Below, piece after piece: positions 57,020-64,000 of a stretch of DNA of 64,000 nt. The translations under genes were made by a program, and so were the position numbers. Source of the DNA: Comamonas resistens (GTDB lineage: Bacteria; Pseudomonadota; Gammaproteobacteria; Burkholderiales; Burkholderiaceae_C). Each line of letters starts with the position of its first letter. Within the stretch, counting starts at the first letter, position 1. The notes under the pieces are model-generated. The model was given only the letters and a program-made list of their open reading frames with translations. It was not told the origin of the DNA and ran no database searches. The stretch is taken from positions 1,922,001-1,986,000 of the forward strand of contig NZ_CP125947.1 in assembly GCF_030064165.1 (NCBI RefSeq), given 5' to 3'.

Positions 57020-58782
57020 GTCAAGCAAATCTTTGGGCTGCCCTGCAGCAGTCCGCGCTGGTGGGTAGCGACCGTCTGGCCGTGCCCGCCATTCTGGGCA
57101 CTCCGGATGTCAGCACGCCGGCGACGGTACAAACCGTGCAAATGGCCTTGCAGCAGCCTGTTGCACCAACGGGCAAGGTCACGGGCAAGGTCACGGCCAA
57201 GGTATCGACGGCAGCCCAGGTGCTGCGAGCCAGTGCTGTGGCTGCAGTGCTGGAGCGTGCCGGCTGGGTACCGGGCAGCCAGGTCCAGCTGAGCACGGCT
57301 CTCACGGCAGCTGCCAGGGCTACAGCGGAACTGCGCGCAGCACCTGCCGATGAGCGCTTGATCGCCCTGGTCGAAGCCGTGATTGCCGATGGTCCGCAGG
57401 ACCTGCTGGCGCTGAGCTTTGCCGAGCTGGACAAGGCAGGTCTGCGCCTGCCACACGGGCTGCTGGTGGCTGCACTGAACCAGGGGCGCCAATCCACCGA
57501 GTTGCGCGAATGGCTGCTGCCTGTCTTGGGCGAGCGCGGCCGCTGGCTGGCAGCGCAGAACCCGCAATGGGCCTATGCCGCCGGGGTGCAGGAGACCGCA
57601 GACCCCGAGCAGGTCTGGCAGGAAGGCTCGATTGCCCAGCGCGTGAGCCTGCTGGAGTGCGAGCGCGAAGGCGAGCCAGCCAAGGCCCGTGCACGGTTGG
57701 AGGCCAGCCTCAAGGAGCTGAACGCCAAGGAGCGCGCACCCATGGTGCAGGCGCTGCACAAGGGCTTGTCCATGGAGGATGAGCCCTTGCTGGAAAAGCT
57801 GCTGGCCGACCGCAGCAAGGAAGTCCGTGAAAACGCCGCCCAGCTACTGAGCTGCCTGCCTGTTAGCGCGCATAGCCAGCGCATCACCGCCTGGCTGCAA
57901 GCCATGCTCAGCCAGGATGACAAAGGCGAGTGGCAGATCGAGCCGCCTATCGAAGGCAACAAGGACTGGGAGCGCGATGGCATCGCGCTGCAGCTGCCCG
58001 CTTATGTCAAGGGGGAGCGCTCCTGGTGGCTGCAGCAACTGGTGGCGCTGACACCGGTGGAGTTCTGGCAGCAGACGCTGGACAAAAGCCCTGAGCAGCT
58101 TTGGGAGTGGAGCCGCCGCAGCGACTGGAAGACGGCGCTGCGCCAGGGCTGGCTGCGTGCACTCGATACCCAGCATGACCTGCGCTGGCTGCCGCTGCTG
58201 CAAAGCATGGAAAGCGATTCACGCGCGCAGGCGCTGTTGCCGCCGTTGCTGGCGCAACTGAGCCCCGAGCAGCGCGAAGCGATGTGGATGGAGCGTCTGC
58301 AGCGCAAACAGGGCCAGAGTGCGCTGATCGACTCGCTCAACAACATGGACGACAGCATGGGGGCGGTGGACTTGCTATCGCAAGGCATTTCGCAATGGGT
58401 GGTTGACGCGCTCTACCTGGCCACGCGTGGCAAGCAGGCCCAGGGCAACTGGCATAGCTGGCAGGCCGACCAGGCAGTGCTGGCCTGTGCCAGGCGCCTG
58501 GATGCCAGCGTGCTGCCCCGCTTTGCCGACCTGTGGCGCACGCCGGTGCCCGAAGACGATCTGCCTGCGGCCAGTGAAGCCGAGCCCAAAGAGCCCGTGC
58601 AAGGTCCAAACGCCGAGGCCAATGCCGAAACCATTGCCAGACTCAAGGCCGAGCAGGCTGCGCGACGCGCGCGTGCCCGCCTGCGCCCCTGGGATGACGA
58701 GCGTGTGCTGGAGCAGCTCAACCGCATTGTTGATCTGCGCCTGGCGCTGCATGCCGCCACTCTCGCATCCCCATCCTCCTGA
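57016..58782 (+). CDS. DUF5691-type helical protein
   Basis: 588 residues. The family assignment rests on context and overall pattern. The protein is almost wholly alpha-helical; the segment around residues 258-282 (LLADRSKEVRENAAQLLSC) matches a HEAT-like repeat, so a superhelical scaffold is likely. Two further Trp-rich helical blocks (residues 300-420) look like degenerate repeats. The C-terminus is charged and Ala-rich. Start ATG 57016 overlaps the SWIM gene's stop. Possibly an adaptor between the SWIM protein and the ATPase (inference). Confidence 0.75.
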   Translation: MSQANLWAALQQSALVGSDRLAVPAILGTPDVSTPATVQTVQMALQQPVAPTGKVTGKVTAKVSTAAQVLRASAVAAVLERAGWVPGSQVQLSTALTAAARATAELRAAPADERLIALVEAVIADGPQDLLALSFAELDKAGLRLPHGLLVAALNQGRQSTELREWLLPVLGERGRWLAAQNPQWAYAAGVQETADPEQVWQEGSIAQRVSLLECEREGEPAKARARLEASLKELNAKERAPMVQALHKGLSMEDEPLLEKLLADRSKEVRENAAQLLSCLPVSAHSQRITAWLQAMLSQDDKGEWQIEPPIEGNKDWERDGIALQLPAYVKGERSWWLQQLVALTPVEFWQQTLDKSPEQLWEWSRRSDWKTALRQGWLRALDTQHDLRWLPLLQSMESDSRAQALLPPLLAQLSPEQREAMWMERLQRKQGQSALIDSLNNMDDSMGAVDLLSQGISQWVVDALYLATRGKQAQGNWHSWQADQAVLACARRLDASVLPRFADLWRTPVPEDDLPAASEAEPKEPVQGPNAEANAETIARLKAEQAARRARARLRPWDDERVLEQLNRIVDLRLALHAATLASPSS

Positions 58783-58814
58783 AGCTATTTAACCCATCAC
58801 ACCGGAAGCACACC

Positions 58815-59897
58815 ATGAGCCAAGTCCTGCGTCAGCACGCCGAACAGCAATTTGCCGAAGAACTCGATGCCTTGCAGAAGGTGGACGACAGGCCGCGTCC
58901 TCCGAACTGGAAGCTCTCGCCCTGGGCGGTGCTGCAATACCTGATGGGCGGCCGCCTGAGCAATGGCTTTGAGGTCAGCGCCAAGTACATCGGCAACCCT
59001 CGCCTGATGGAGATTGCCGTCTCCACGCTGGCCACCGACCGTGCACTGCTGCTGTATGGCGTGCCCGGTACGGCCAAGTCCTGGGTGTCCGAGCATTTGT
59101 CGGCGGCTGTCAGCGGCGACTCCACCATGTTGATCCAGGGCACGGCCGGCACCAGCGAAGAGCAGCTGCGCTATGGCTGGAACTATGCCCAGCTGCTGGC
59201 CCATGGCCCGTCTGAAAAGGCGCTGATTCCCAGCCCGCTGGTCAACGCCATGAAGCTGGGCAAGATCGCGCGCATCGAAGAGCTGACGCGCATTCCCGCC
59301 GATGTGCAGGACACCTTGATCACCGTGCTGTCTGAAAAGACGCTGCCCGTGCCCGAGCTGGGCATGGAATTCCAGGCCGTGCCGGGCTTTTCGGTCATCG
59401 CCACGGCCAACAACCGTGATAAGGGCGTGAATGAACTCTCCAGCGCTCTGAAACGTCGTTTCAACACCGTGGTGCTGCCTGTTCCTGCTTCGCAGGACGA
59501 GGAGGTGCAGATCGTCACCAAGCGCGTGGGCGAACAAAGTCGTGCGCTGCAGCTGCCCGCCGAAGCACCGGCGCTGCAGGAAGTGCGCCGCGTGGTGCAG
59601 ATCTTCCGCGAGCTGCGGGGCGGCCAGACCGAAGACGGCAAGACCGTGCGCCTGAAGTCGCCCAGCTCCACCTTGTCGACGGCCGAGGCGATCTCGGTCA
59701 TCAACAGCGGCATGGCTCTGGCCGGCCATTTCGGCGATGGAGTCCTGCGTGCGGGCGATGTGGCCTCGGGCCTGCTGGGTGCGGTCATCAAGGACCCGGT
59801 GCAGGACAGCGTGGTGTGGAAGGAATATCTGGAAACCGTGGTCAAGGAAAGAGCCGACTGGAAGGATCTATACCGCGCCTGCCGCGAGCAGCTTTGA
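58815..59897 (+). CDS. MoxR-family AAA+ ATPase
   Basis: 360 residues. MoxR ATPases act as chaperones that insert cofactors or remodel complexes together with VWA proteins. Walker A is GVPGTAKS (residues 82-89). The Walker B position reads IARIEELTR (151-159), so the usual Asp-Glu is Glu-Glu. Sensor 1 is VIATANNRD (194-202), and the arginine finger region is ALKRRFN. The lid domain follows (LSTAEAISVINSGMALAGHF). Ribosome site ggaag before ATG 58815; 32 bases after the DUF5691 gene. Within the module it is the energy-using part, with the VWA protein as partner. Confidence 0.9.
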   Translation: MSQVLRQHAEQQFAEELDALQKVDDRPRPPNWKLSPWAVLQYLMGGRLSNGFEVSAKYIGNPRLMEIAVSTLATDRALLLYGVPGTAKSWVSEHLSAAVSGDSTMLIQGTAGTSEEQLRYGWNYAQLLAHGPSEKALIPSPLVNAMKLGKIARIEELTRIPADVQDTLITVLSEKTLPVPELGMEFQAVPGFSVIATANNRDKGVNELSSALKRRFNTVVLPVPASQDEEVQIVTKRVGEQSRALQLPAEAPALQEVRRVVQIFRELRGGQTEDGKTVRLKSPSSTLSTAEAISVINSGMALAGHFGDGVLRAGDVASGLLGAVIKDPVQDSVVWKEYLETVVKERADWKDLYRACREQL

Positions 59898-60081
59898 TCT
59901 TGTACTGGCGACTAATACAGCTCTTGATACTTCGTTGCCACGCAGGCCGCGCACAAGCTCGCCGTAGCGCTGCTACTGTCTTCGCTTGCGACGCCTCGTC
60001 TCAAACGCCCATCTGCGATGGGCTGAGCTGTCTTAGCCGCTTGAGCGTGCTTTCCTTTTTTCTTCGCAGCTAGACAAGCCC

Positions 60082-62661
60082 ATGGCCACTTCCGCTGATT
60101 CGATTCATTTTTTTGGCATACGCCACCATGGCCCGGGCTGCGCGCGCAGCCTGCTGCAGGCGCTGGAAGCCTTGCGGCCCGATTGCCTGCTGGTTGAAGG
60201 CCCGCCCGAGGGCGAGGCGCTGCTGCCCATGCTGCAAAGCGCCGAGCTGCGCCCGCCCGTGGCCATGCTGGTCTATATGCAGGACGCGCCCAGCCAGGCG
60301 GCGTTCTACCCGTTTGCCGAGTTCTCGCCCGAGTGGCAGGCGCTGCAGTGGGCCAGCCGCCATGGCGTGAGCACGCGCTTTATCGACTTGCCGCAAACCC
60401 ATGCCATGGCCATCGAATTTGCCCGGCGTGAGGCCCTGAAGAAGGCCATGGAAGAGGCCGAGGAAGGTGATGCAGAGGTAGAGGCAAACGCTGAGGAAGA
60501 GGGCGACGCACTGCTGGTGGATTCCTTTGAAGCCGCAGCGCAAGAGGCGGATGCGCAGGCTGAGAGCGCCGAGGTTGCCGTGCAGGAACTGAGTGCCGAG
60601 CCCCAGCACCGCGATCCGCTGGACTGGCTGGCCCATGCCGCCGGTTTTGAAGACGGGGAGAGCTGGTGGAACCGGTTGGTGGAAGAACGTGGCGACAACG
60701 AAGCGCTGTTTGAATCCATCAACGAGGCCATGACTGCGGTGCGCGGCGAGCTGGCCAGGGATGGCGAAGGAATCGCAGAACACTGGCGCGGCGAGGCCTA
60801 TGTACAGCGCGAAGCCATGCGTGAAGCCCATATGCGCCAGTGCATACGCGAGGCGATCAAGGCCGGCTTTCAACGCATTGCCGTGGTCTGCGGCGCCTGG
60901 CATGTGCCTGCGCTCAAGGAGAACGTCACGGCCAAGGCCGACAACGCCGTGCTCAAGGGCCTGCCCAAGGCCAAGGTGCAAGCCACCTGGGCGCCCTGGA
61001 CCTACCGCAATCTGGCCAGCAGCAGCGGCTATGGCGCGGGCGTCACATCGCCGGGCTGGTATGAACATCTATGGCGCTGCTATCAGCGCGATATGGAGTC
61101 GAAACAGGAGCAAACGCAGGACAGTCAAGCGCTGGTAGCTAGCAAAAACATAGTCAGCGCAGCCACGGTGCGCACCGCAGGCTGGCTCACGCGCGTGGCT
61201 CACCTGCTGCGCGACAAGGACCTGGACTGCTCCAGCGCCCACATCATCGAGGCCACGCGCCTGGCGAGCAGTCTGGCCGCACTGCGCGGCCAGCCCACGC
61301 CGGGGCTGGAAGAAATCAACGAAGCCATCGTCACCGTGGTCTGCATGGGCGAGACCGCGCCGCTGCGCTTGATTGACGACGAGCTGACCGTGGGCCATGT
61401 GCTGGGCAGCGTGCCGGCCGATGTGCCCCAGGTGCCGCTGCAGCGCGATATCGAGCAGCAGCAAAAGTCGCTGCGTATGAAGCCCGAAGCCGCCGCCAAG
61501 CTGCTGGCGCTGGACTTGCGCAAGGAAAACGATCTGGCCCGCAGCCATTTTCTGCACCGTCTGCGCCTGCTGGGCATTGACTGGGGCACGCCTGCGCAGG
61601 ACGCCCAGCGCAACCGCGGTACCTTCCGCGAAAGCTGGCAGATGCAGTGGGAGCCAGAGCTGGCCGTGCGCATCATCGAGGCCAGCGTGCATGGCGCCAC
61701 GGTGGCCCAGGCTGCCACGGCCAAGCTGCGCGCCAGCCTGACGCCCGAAACCGCTCTGCCCGAAATTGCGCAGGCGATTGACGACGCGCTGCTGGCCAAT
61801 TTGCCCCAGCTGGTCGAGGTACTGATAGCAACCCTGGCCGAGCGCGCCGCCACCACGGGCGATGTGGCCCAGTTGTTGCAGGCCTTGCCGCCGCTGGCCA
61901 ATGTCTATCGCTACGGCAGCGTGCGCCAGACCGATACGGCGCTGCTGGCCACGGTGATCGACTCCCTGGTGTTGCGCGCTGCCATCGGCTTGCCCGTGGC
62001 CTGCATGGCCATGGATGAAGACGCGGCAGCGGCGATGAAGCAGAAGCTGCTGGCGGCTCACGATGCCTTGCGCCTGCGCGGCACCGACGGTGAAGCGCAG
62101 CAGGCCGTGGACGCCTGGCGCGCTGCGTTGCGTAGCCTGGCCATGGGTGATGCGGCTGCGGCTCTGTTGCGCGGCACGGCCTGCCGTTTGCTGCTGGACG
62201 AGCAGATGCTGGAGAGCGACGAGGTCGTGCGGCAGTTCAATCGCAACCTCTCGCTGGGCACCTTGCCCATGGATGTGGCGGCCTGGCTGGACGGCTTCTT
62301 GAACAAGCAGGCCCTGGTGCTGCTGCACGATGAATCCATCTGGGGCGCGGTCGATGCCTGGCTCTCGGGCCTGGGCGAAGTGCAGTTCGCCCAGATTCTG
62401 CCGCTGGTGCGCCGCAGCTTTGCCAACTTCAGCAACCACGAGCGCCAGAGCCTGGGCGAGAAGGCCAGGCGTGCTCCCGTTGCTGGAGCAGCGGCGCCAG
62501 CAACGGTGGCCACTGGCGATGAAGCAGGCCCCTGGGACGAGCAGCGCGCCGCGCTGGCATTGCCGGTGCTCAATGCGCTTTTAGGCTTGAATATGCCCGA
62601 AACGCTGATGAGCCAGTCGCCGGTAGCTCCTGATTTTGAATCTGCCGCAGTGCAGCTGTGA
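60082..62661 (+). CDS. DUF5682 protein with TIKI/TraB-like active-site motifs
   Basis: 859 residues, cytosolic by sequence (no signal peptide). The N-terminal third has two GxxH motifs, G12-I-R-H15 and G271-A-W-H274, and a Glu in LLVEGPPEG (Glu39). This order and spacing match the TIKI/TraB/EreA/ChaN hydrolase-like superfamily. Between them is an acidic Glu/Ala-rich insertion (about residues 120-175). The remaining 550 residues are helical with no recognised motif. It starts 184 bases after the MoxR gene and its stop overlaps the VWA start by one base. Its likely role is the enzymatic effector or the handler of the modified substrate (inference). Confidence 0.8.
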   Translation: MATSADSIHFFGIRHHGPGCARSLLQALEALRPDCLLVEGPPEGEALLPMLQSAELRPPVAMLVYMQDAPSQAAFYPFAEFSPEWQALQWASRHGVSTRFIDLPQTHAMAIEFARREALKKAMEEAEEGDAEVEANAEEEGDALLVDSFEAAAQEADAQAESAEVAVQELSAEPQHRDPLDWLAHAAGFEDGESWWNRLVEERGDNEALFESINEAMTAVRGELARDGEGIAEHWRGEAYVQREAMREAHMRQCIREAIKAGFQRIAVVCGAWHVPALKENVTAKADNAVLKGLPKAKVQATWAPWTYRNLASSSGYGAGVTSPGWYEHLWRCYQRDMESKQEQTQDSQALVASKNIVSAATVRTAGWLTRVAHLLRDKDLDCSSAHIIEATRLASSLAALRGQPTPGLEEINEAIVTVVCMGETAPLRLIDDELTVGHVLGSVPADVPQVPLQRDIEQQQKSLRMKPEAAAKLLALDLRKENDLARSHFLHRLRLLGIDWGTPAQDAQRNRGTFRESWQMQWEPELAVRIIEASVHGATVAQAATAKLRASLTPETALPEIAQAIDDALLANLPQLVEVLIATLAERAATTGDVAQLLQALPPLANVYRYGSVRQTDTALLATVIDSLVLRAAIGLPVACMAMDEDAAAAMKQKLLAAHDALRLRGTDGEAQQAVDAWRAALRSLAMGDAAAALLRGTACRLLLDEQMLESDEVVRQFNRNLSLGTLPMDVAAWLDGFLNKQALVLLHDESIWGAVDAWLSGLGEVQFAQILPLVRRSFANFSNHERQSLGEKARRAPVAGAAAPATVATGDEAGPWDEQRAALALPVLNALLGLNMPETLMSQSPVAPDFESAAVQL
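61127..61147 (+). repeat. Short Comamonadaceae-type repeat inside the DUF5682 gene
   Basis: AAGCGCT GGT AGCTAGCAAAA, 17 of 21 bases shared with 52225-52245. It encodes part of a variable linker (around residue 349) between the TIKI-like part and the helical remainder, so the insertion did not break the frame. Confidence 0.5.
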
Positions 62662-63872
62662 TGATGAATGCGAAACTGAACACTTCCAACCCAGACCAGG
62701 AATCTGCCGAGCAGGAGCTGCAGCCTACATCACGCCTGCAGCGCTGGCGCATGGTGCTGGGCAGCCCGGCCGATGCCAGCTGCGGCGGCATCTCGGGCCG
62801 CCTGCAGGAAATGGACCAGGCCCTGGCCGCGCTGTATGAAGAGGACAGCAAGCTGGGCTCGCGCAAGGGTGGACGCGGCAACTCTTCGCCATCCGTCTCG
62901 CGCTGGCTCGGCGATATCCGCAAATACTTTCCCAGCCAGGTCGTGCAGGTCATGCAGCGCGACGCCATGGAGCGGCTGCAGCTGCGCGAGCTGTTGCTGC
63001 AGCCCGAGATGCTGGAAAACGTGCAGCCCGATGTACATCTGGTGGCGGACCTGATCTCGCTGGGCTCGGTCATCCCGCAAAACACCAAGGCCACGGCACG
63101 GCTGGTGGTGCGCAAGGTGGTGGACGAGCTGATGAAAAAGCTGGAAGAGCCCATGCGCAGCGCCGTGGCCGGTGCGCTGGACCGCAGCCAGCGCAACCGC
63201 CGTCCGCGCCATGCCGAGATCGACTGGAACCGCACCATTCGCGCCAATCTGCGTCACTGGCAGCCGGAATACAAAACCATAGTGCCTGAAACCCTGATCG
63301 GCTACGGCCGCAAGGCACGCCGTCCGCAGCGCGAGGTGATTCTGTGCATCGACCAGAGTGGGTCCATGGCCAACTCGGTGGTCTATTCCAGCATCTTCGG
63401 CGCCGTGATGGCCAGCTTGCCGGCCGTGGCGACCAAGCTGGTGGTGTTCGATACGGCCGTGGTCGACCTGACCGAGAAACTCGACGATCCGGTCGATGTG
63501 CTGTTCGGCGTGCAACTGGGTGGCGGTACCGACATCAACGGCGCCGTGGGCTACTGCCAGGGGCTGATCAGCGAGCCGCGCAACACCATTCTGGTGCTGA
63601 TCTCCGACCTCTACGAGGGCGGTGTGGAGTCCGGCCTGCTGCGCCGCGCCAACGAGCTGGTGGAGGCTGGCGTGCAGTTCATCACCTTGCTGGCGCTGAG
63701 CGACGAGGGAGCCCCCGCTTATGACGCCGATCTGGCCGCCAAGCTGGCCGCGCTTGGCGTGCCCTCGTTTGCCTGCACGCCCGATGCCTTCCCGCAACTG
63801 ATGGCTGCCGCCATTCGGCGCGACGATGTGGCCGCCTGGGCGGCGACCCAGGGCTTCAAGACCAGCAAATAA
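62661..63872 (+). CDS. VWA-domain protein (CoxE-like)
   Basis: 403 residues. A helical N-terminal half of about 220 residues is followed by a von Willebrand A domain. The metal-ion-dependent adhesion site is complete: DQSGS (about residues 231-235), the Thr/Asp in GGGTDINGAVG, and Asp in VLISDLYEGG. VWA proteins work with MoxR ATPases as co-chaperones or client adaptors. Start ATG 62661 overlaps the DUF5682 stop by one base, so both are translated together; GTG 62658 and ATG 62664 are alternatives. Last gene of the module. Confidence 0.92.
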   Translation: MMNAKLNTSNPDQESAEQELQPTSRLQRWRMVLGSPADASCGGISGRLQEMDQALAALYEEDSKLGSRKGGRGNSSPSVSRWLGDIRKYFPSQVVQVMQRDAMERLQLRELLLQPEMLENVQPDVHLVADLISLGSVIPQNTKATARLVVRKVVDELMKKLEEPMRSAVAGALDRSQRNRRPRHAEIDWNRTIRANLRHWQPEYKTIVPETLIGYGRKARRPQREVILCIDQSGSMANSVVYSSIFGAVMASLPAVATKLVVFDTAVVDLTEKLDDPVDVLFGVQLGGGTDINGAVGYCQGLISEPRNTILVLISDLYEGGVESGLLRRANELVEAGVQFITLLALSDEGAPAYDADLAAKLAALGVPSFACTPDAFPQLMAAAIRRDDVAAWAATQGFKTSK

Positions 63873-63876
63873 AAAT

Positions 63877-63905
63877 AGCAGCTTGTCGCTGGACGGGCTG
63901 CTTTT
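63877..63905 (+). terminator. Possible terminator after the VWA gene
   Basis: A 6-bp stem (agcagc/gctgct) with a 14-base loop followed by three T residues; it begins 4 bases past the stop codon. Short and therefore uncertain. Confidence 0.45.
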
Positions 63906-63938
63906 CCAGGCGGTAGCCCTAGCGCCGCTATTGTGGGT

Positions 63939-64000
63939 CTATTCGGGAATCGTTACGCCCAGCTGGGTGAGTTTGGCGGCCAGTACGTCGCGACGGCGTG
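63939..64000 (-). CDS. C-terminal end of an unidentified gene
   Basis: The last 19 residues of an open frame on the minus strand (RRRDVLAAKLTQLGVTIPE, then stop) run off the window edge. Codon usage fits the genome, but the fragment is too short to identify. It converges on the VWA gene. Confidence 0.4.
   Translation of the reverse strand, partial: RRRDVLAAKLTQLGVTIPE

Noticed and set aside
60007..60023. gcccatc/gatgggc hairpin between the MoxR and DUF5682 genes
   Set aside because: A 7-bp stem with no T-run right after it; not enough to call a terminator or to split the module into two transcripts.
1..64000. CRISPR arrays and rRNA genes
   Set aside because: No regularly spaced repeats and no rRNA-like sequence were seen anywhere in the window.

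Overview
The window looks like chromosome of a Comamonadaceae beta-proteobacterium, most likely Comamonas (C. testosteroni group). The support is high-GC coding, two intact and one truncated Bug-type periplasmic solute receptors, a 16-strand-type porin, an 85-residue InfA, the map-glnD-purL neighbourhood, a chromosomal class D beta-lactamase and AT-ended short repeats of the kind common in this family. The species is inferred, not proven.

Layout. 1-3.1 kb: a molybdopterin oxidoreductase and its cytochrome b (minus strand), divergent from a two-component system. 3.3-4.7 kb: a small c-type cytochrome and an OXA-type beta-lactamase. 5.4-19 kb: an acyl-CoA catabolic locus (acyl-CoA dehydrogenase, MFS carrier, quinone reductase-like enzyme, TauD/TfdA dioxygenase, acyl-CoA ligase, thiolase, porin, beta-keto acid cleavage enzyme) bracketed by two AraC regulators of the same architecture. 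19.2-23.5 kb: a PAS-GGDEF diguanylate cyclase, an IS30-type element, a CHAD protein and an internally deleted IS3-type remnant. 23.9-27 kb: LysR/Bug pair and a renalase-like flavoprotein. 27.1-35.8 kb: a tightly coupled minus-strand lipid-modification operon (FAD oxidoreductase, DUF1365, cyclopropane synthase-like methyltransferase, chalcone isomerase-like protein, GPH carrier, DUF3833 lipoprotein, SDR, lipocalin), divergent from a TetR regulator and followed by an NTF2-like protein. 35.9-45.1 kb: an IS5-type element, a LysR/Bug/RraA/hydroxyacid dehydrogenase/cyclase operon and an IS21 element that has cut a second Bug gene. 45.4-55.4 kb: housekeeping genes (tRNA-Pro, infA, psd, glnD, map, purL). 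55.5-63.9 kb: a five-gene module encoding a SWIM zinc-finger protein, a DUF5691 protein, a MoxR AAA ATPase, a DUF5682 protein and a VWA protein.

The best candidate for a poorly described system is the 55.5-63.9 kb module. It combines a MoxR ATPase and a MIDAS-containing VWA protein with a large DUF5682 protein. The DUF5682 protein carries a GxxH...E...GxxH pattern that matches the TIKI/TraB/EreA/ChaN enzyme fold, so a catalytic activity can be proposed. The second candidate is the lipid operon. It resembles gene sets that other bacteria control with RpoE-ChrR (singlet-oxygen response), but here it sits beside a TetR gene and carries a clean 16-bp palindrome at its own -10 region.
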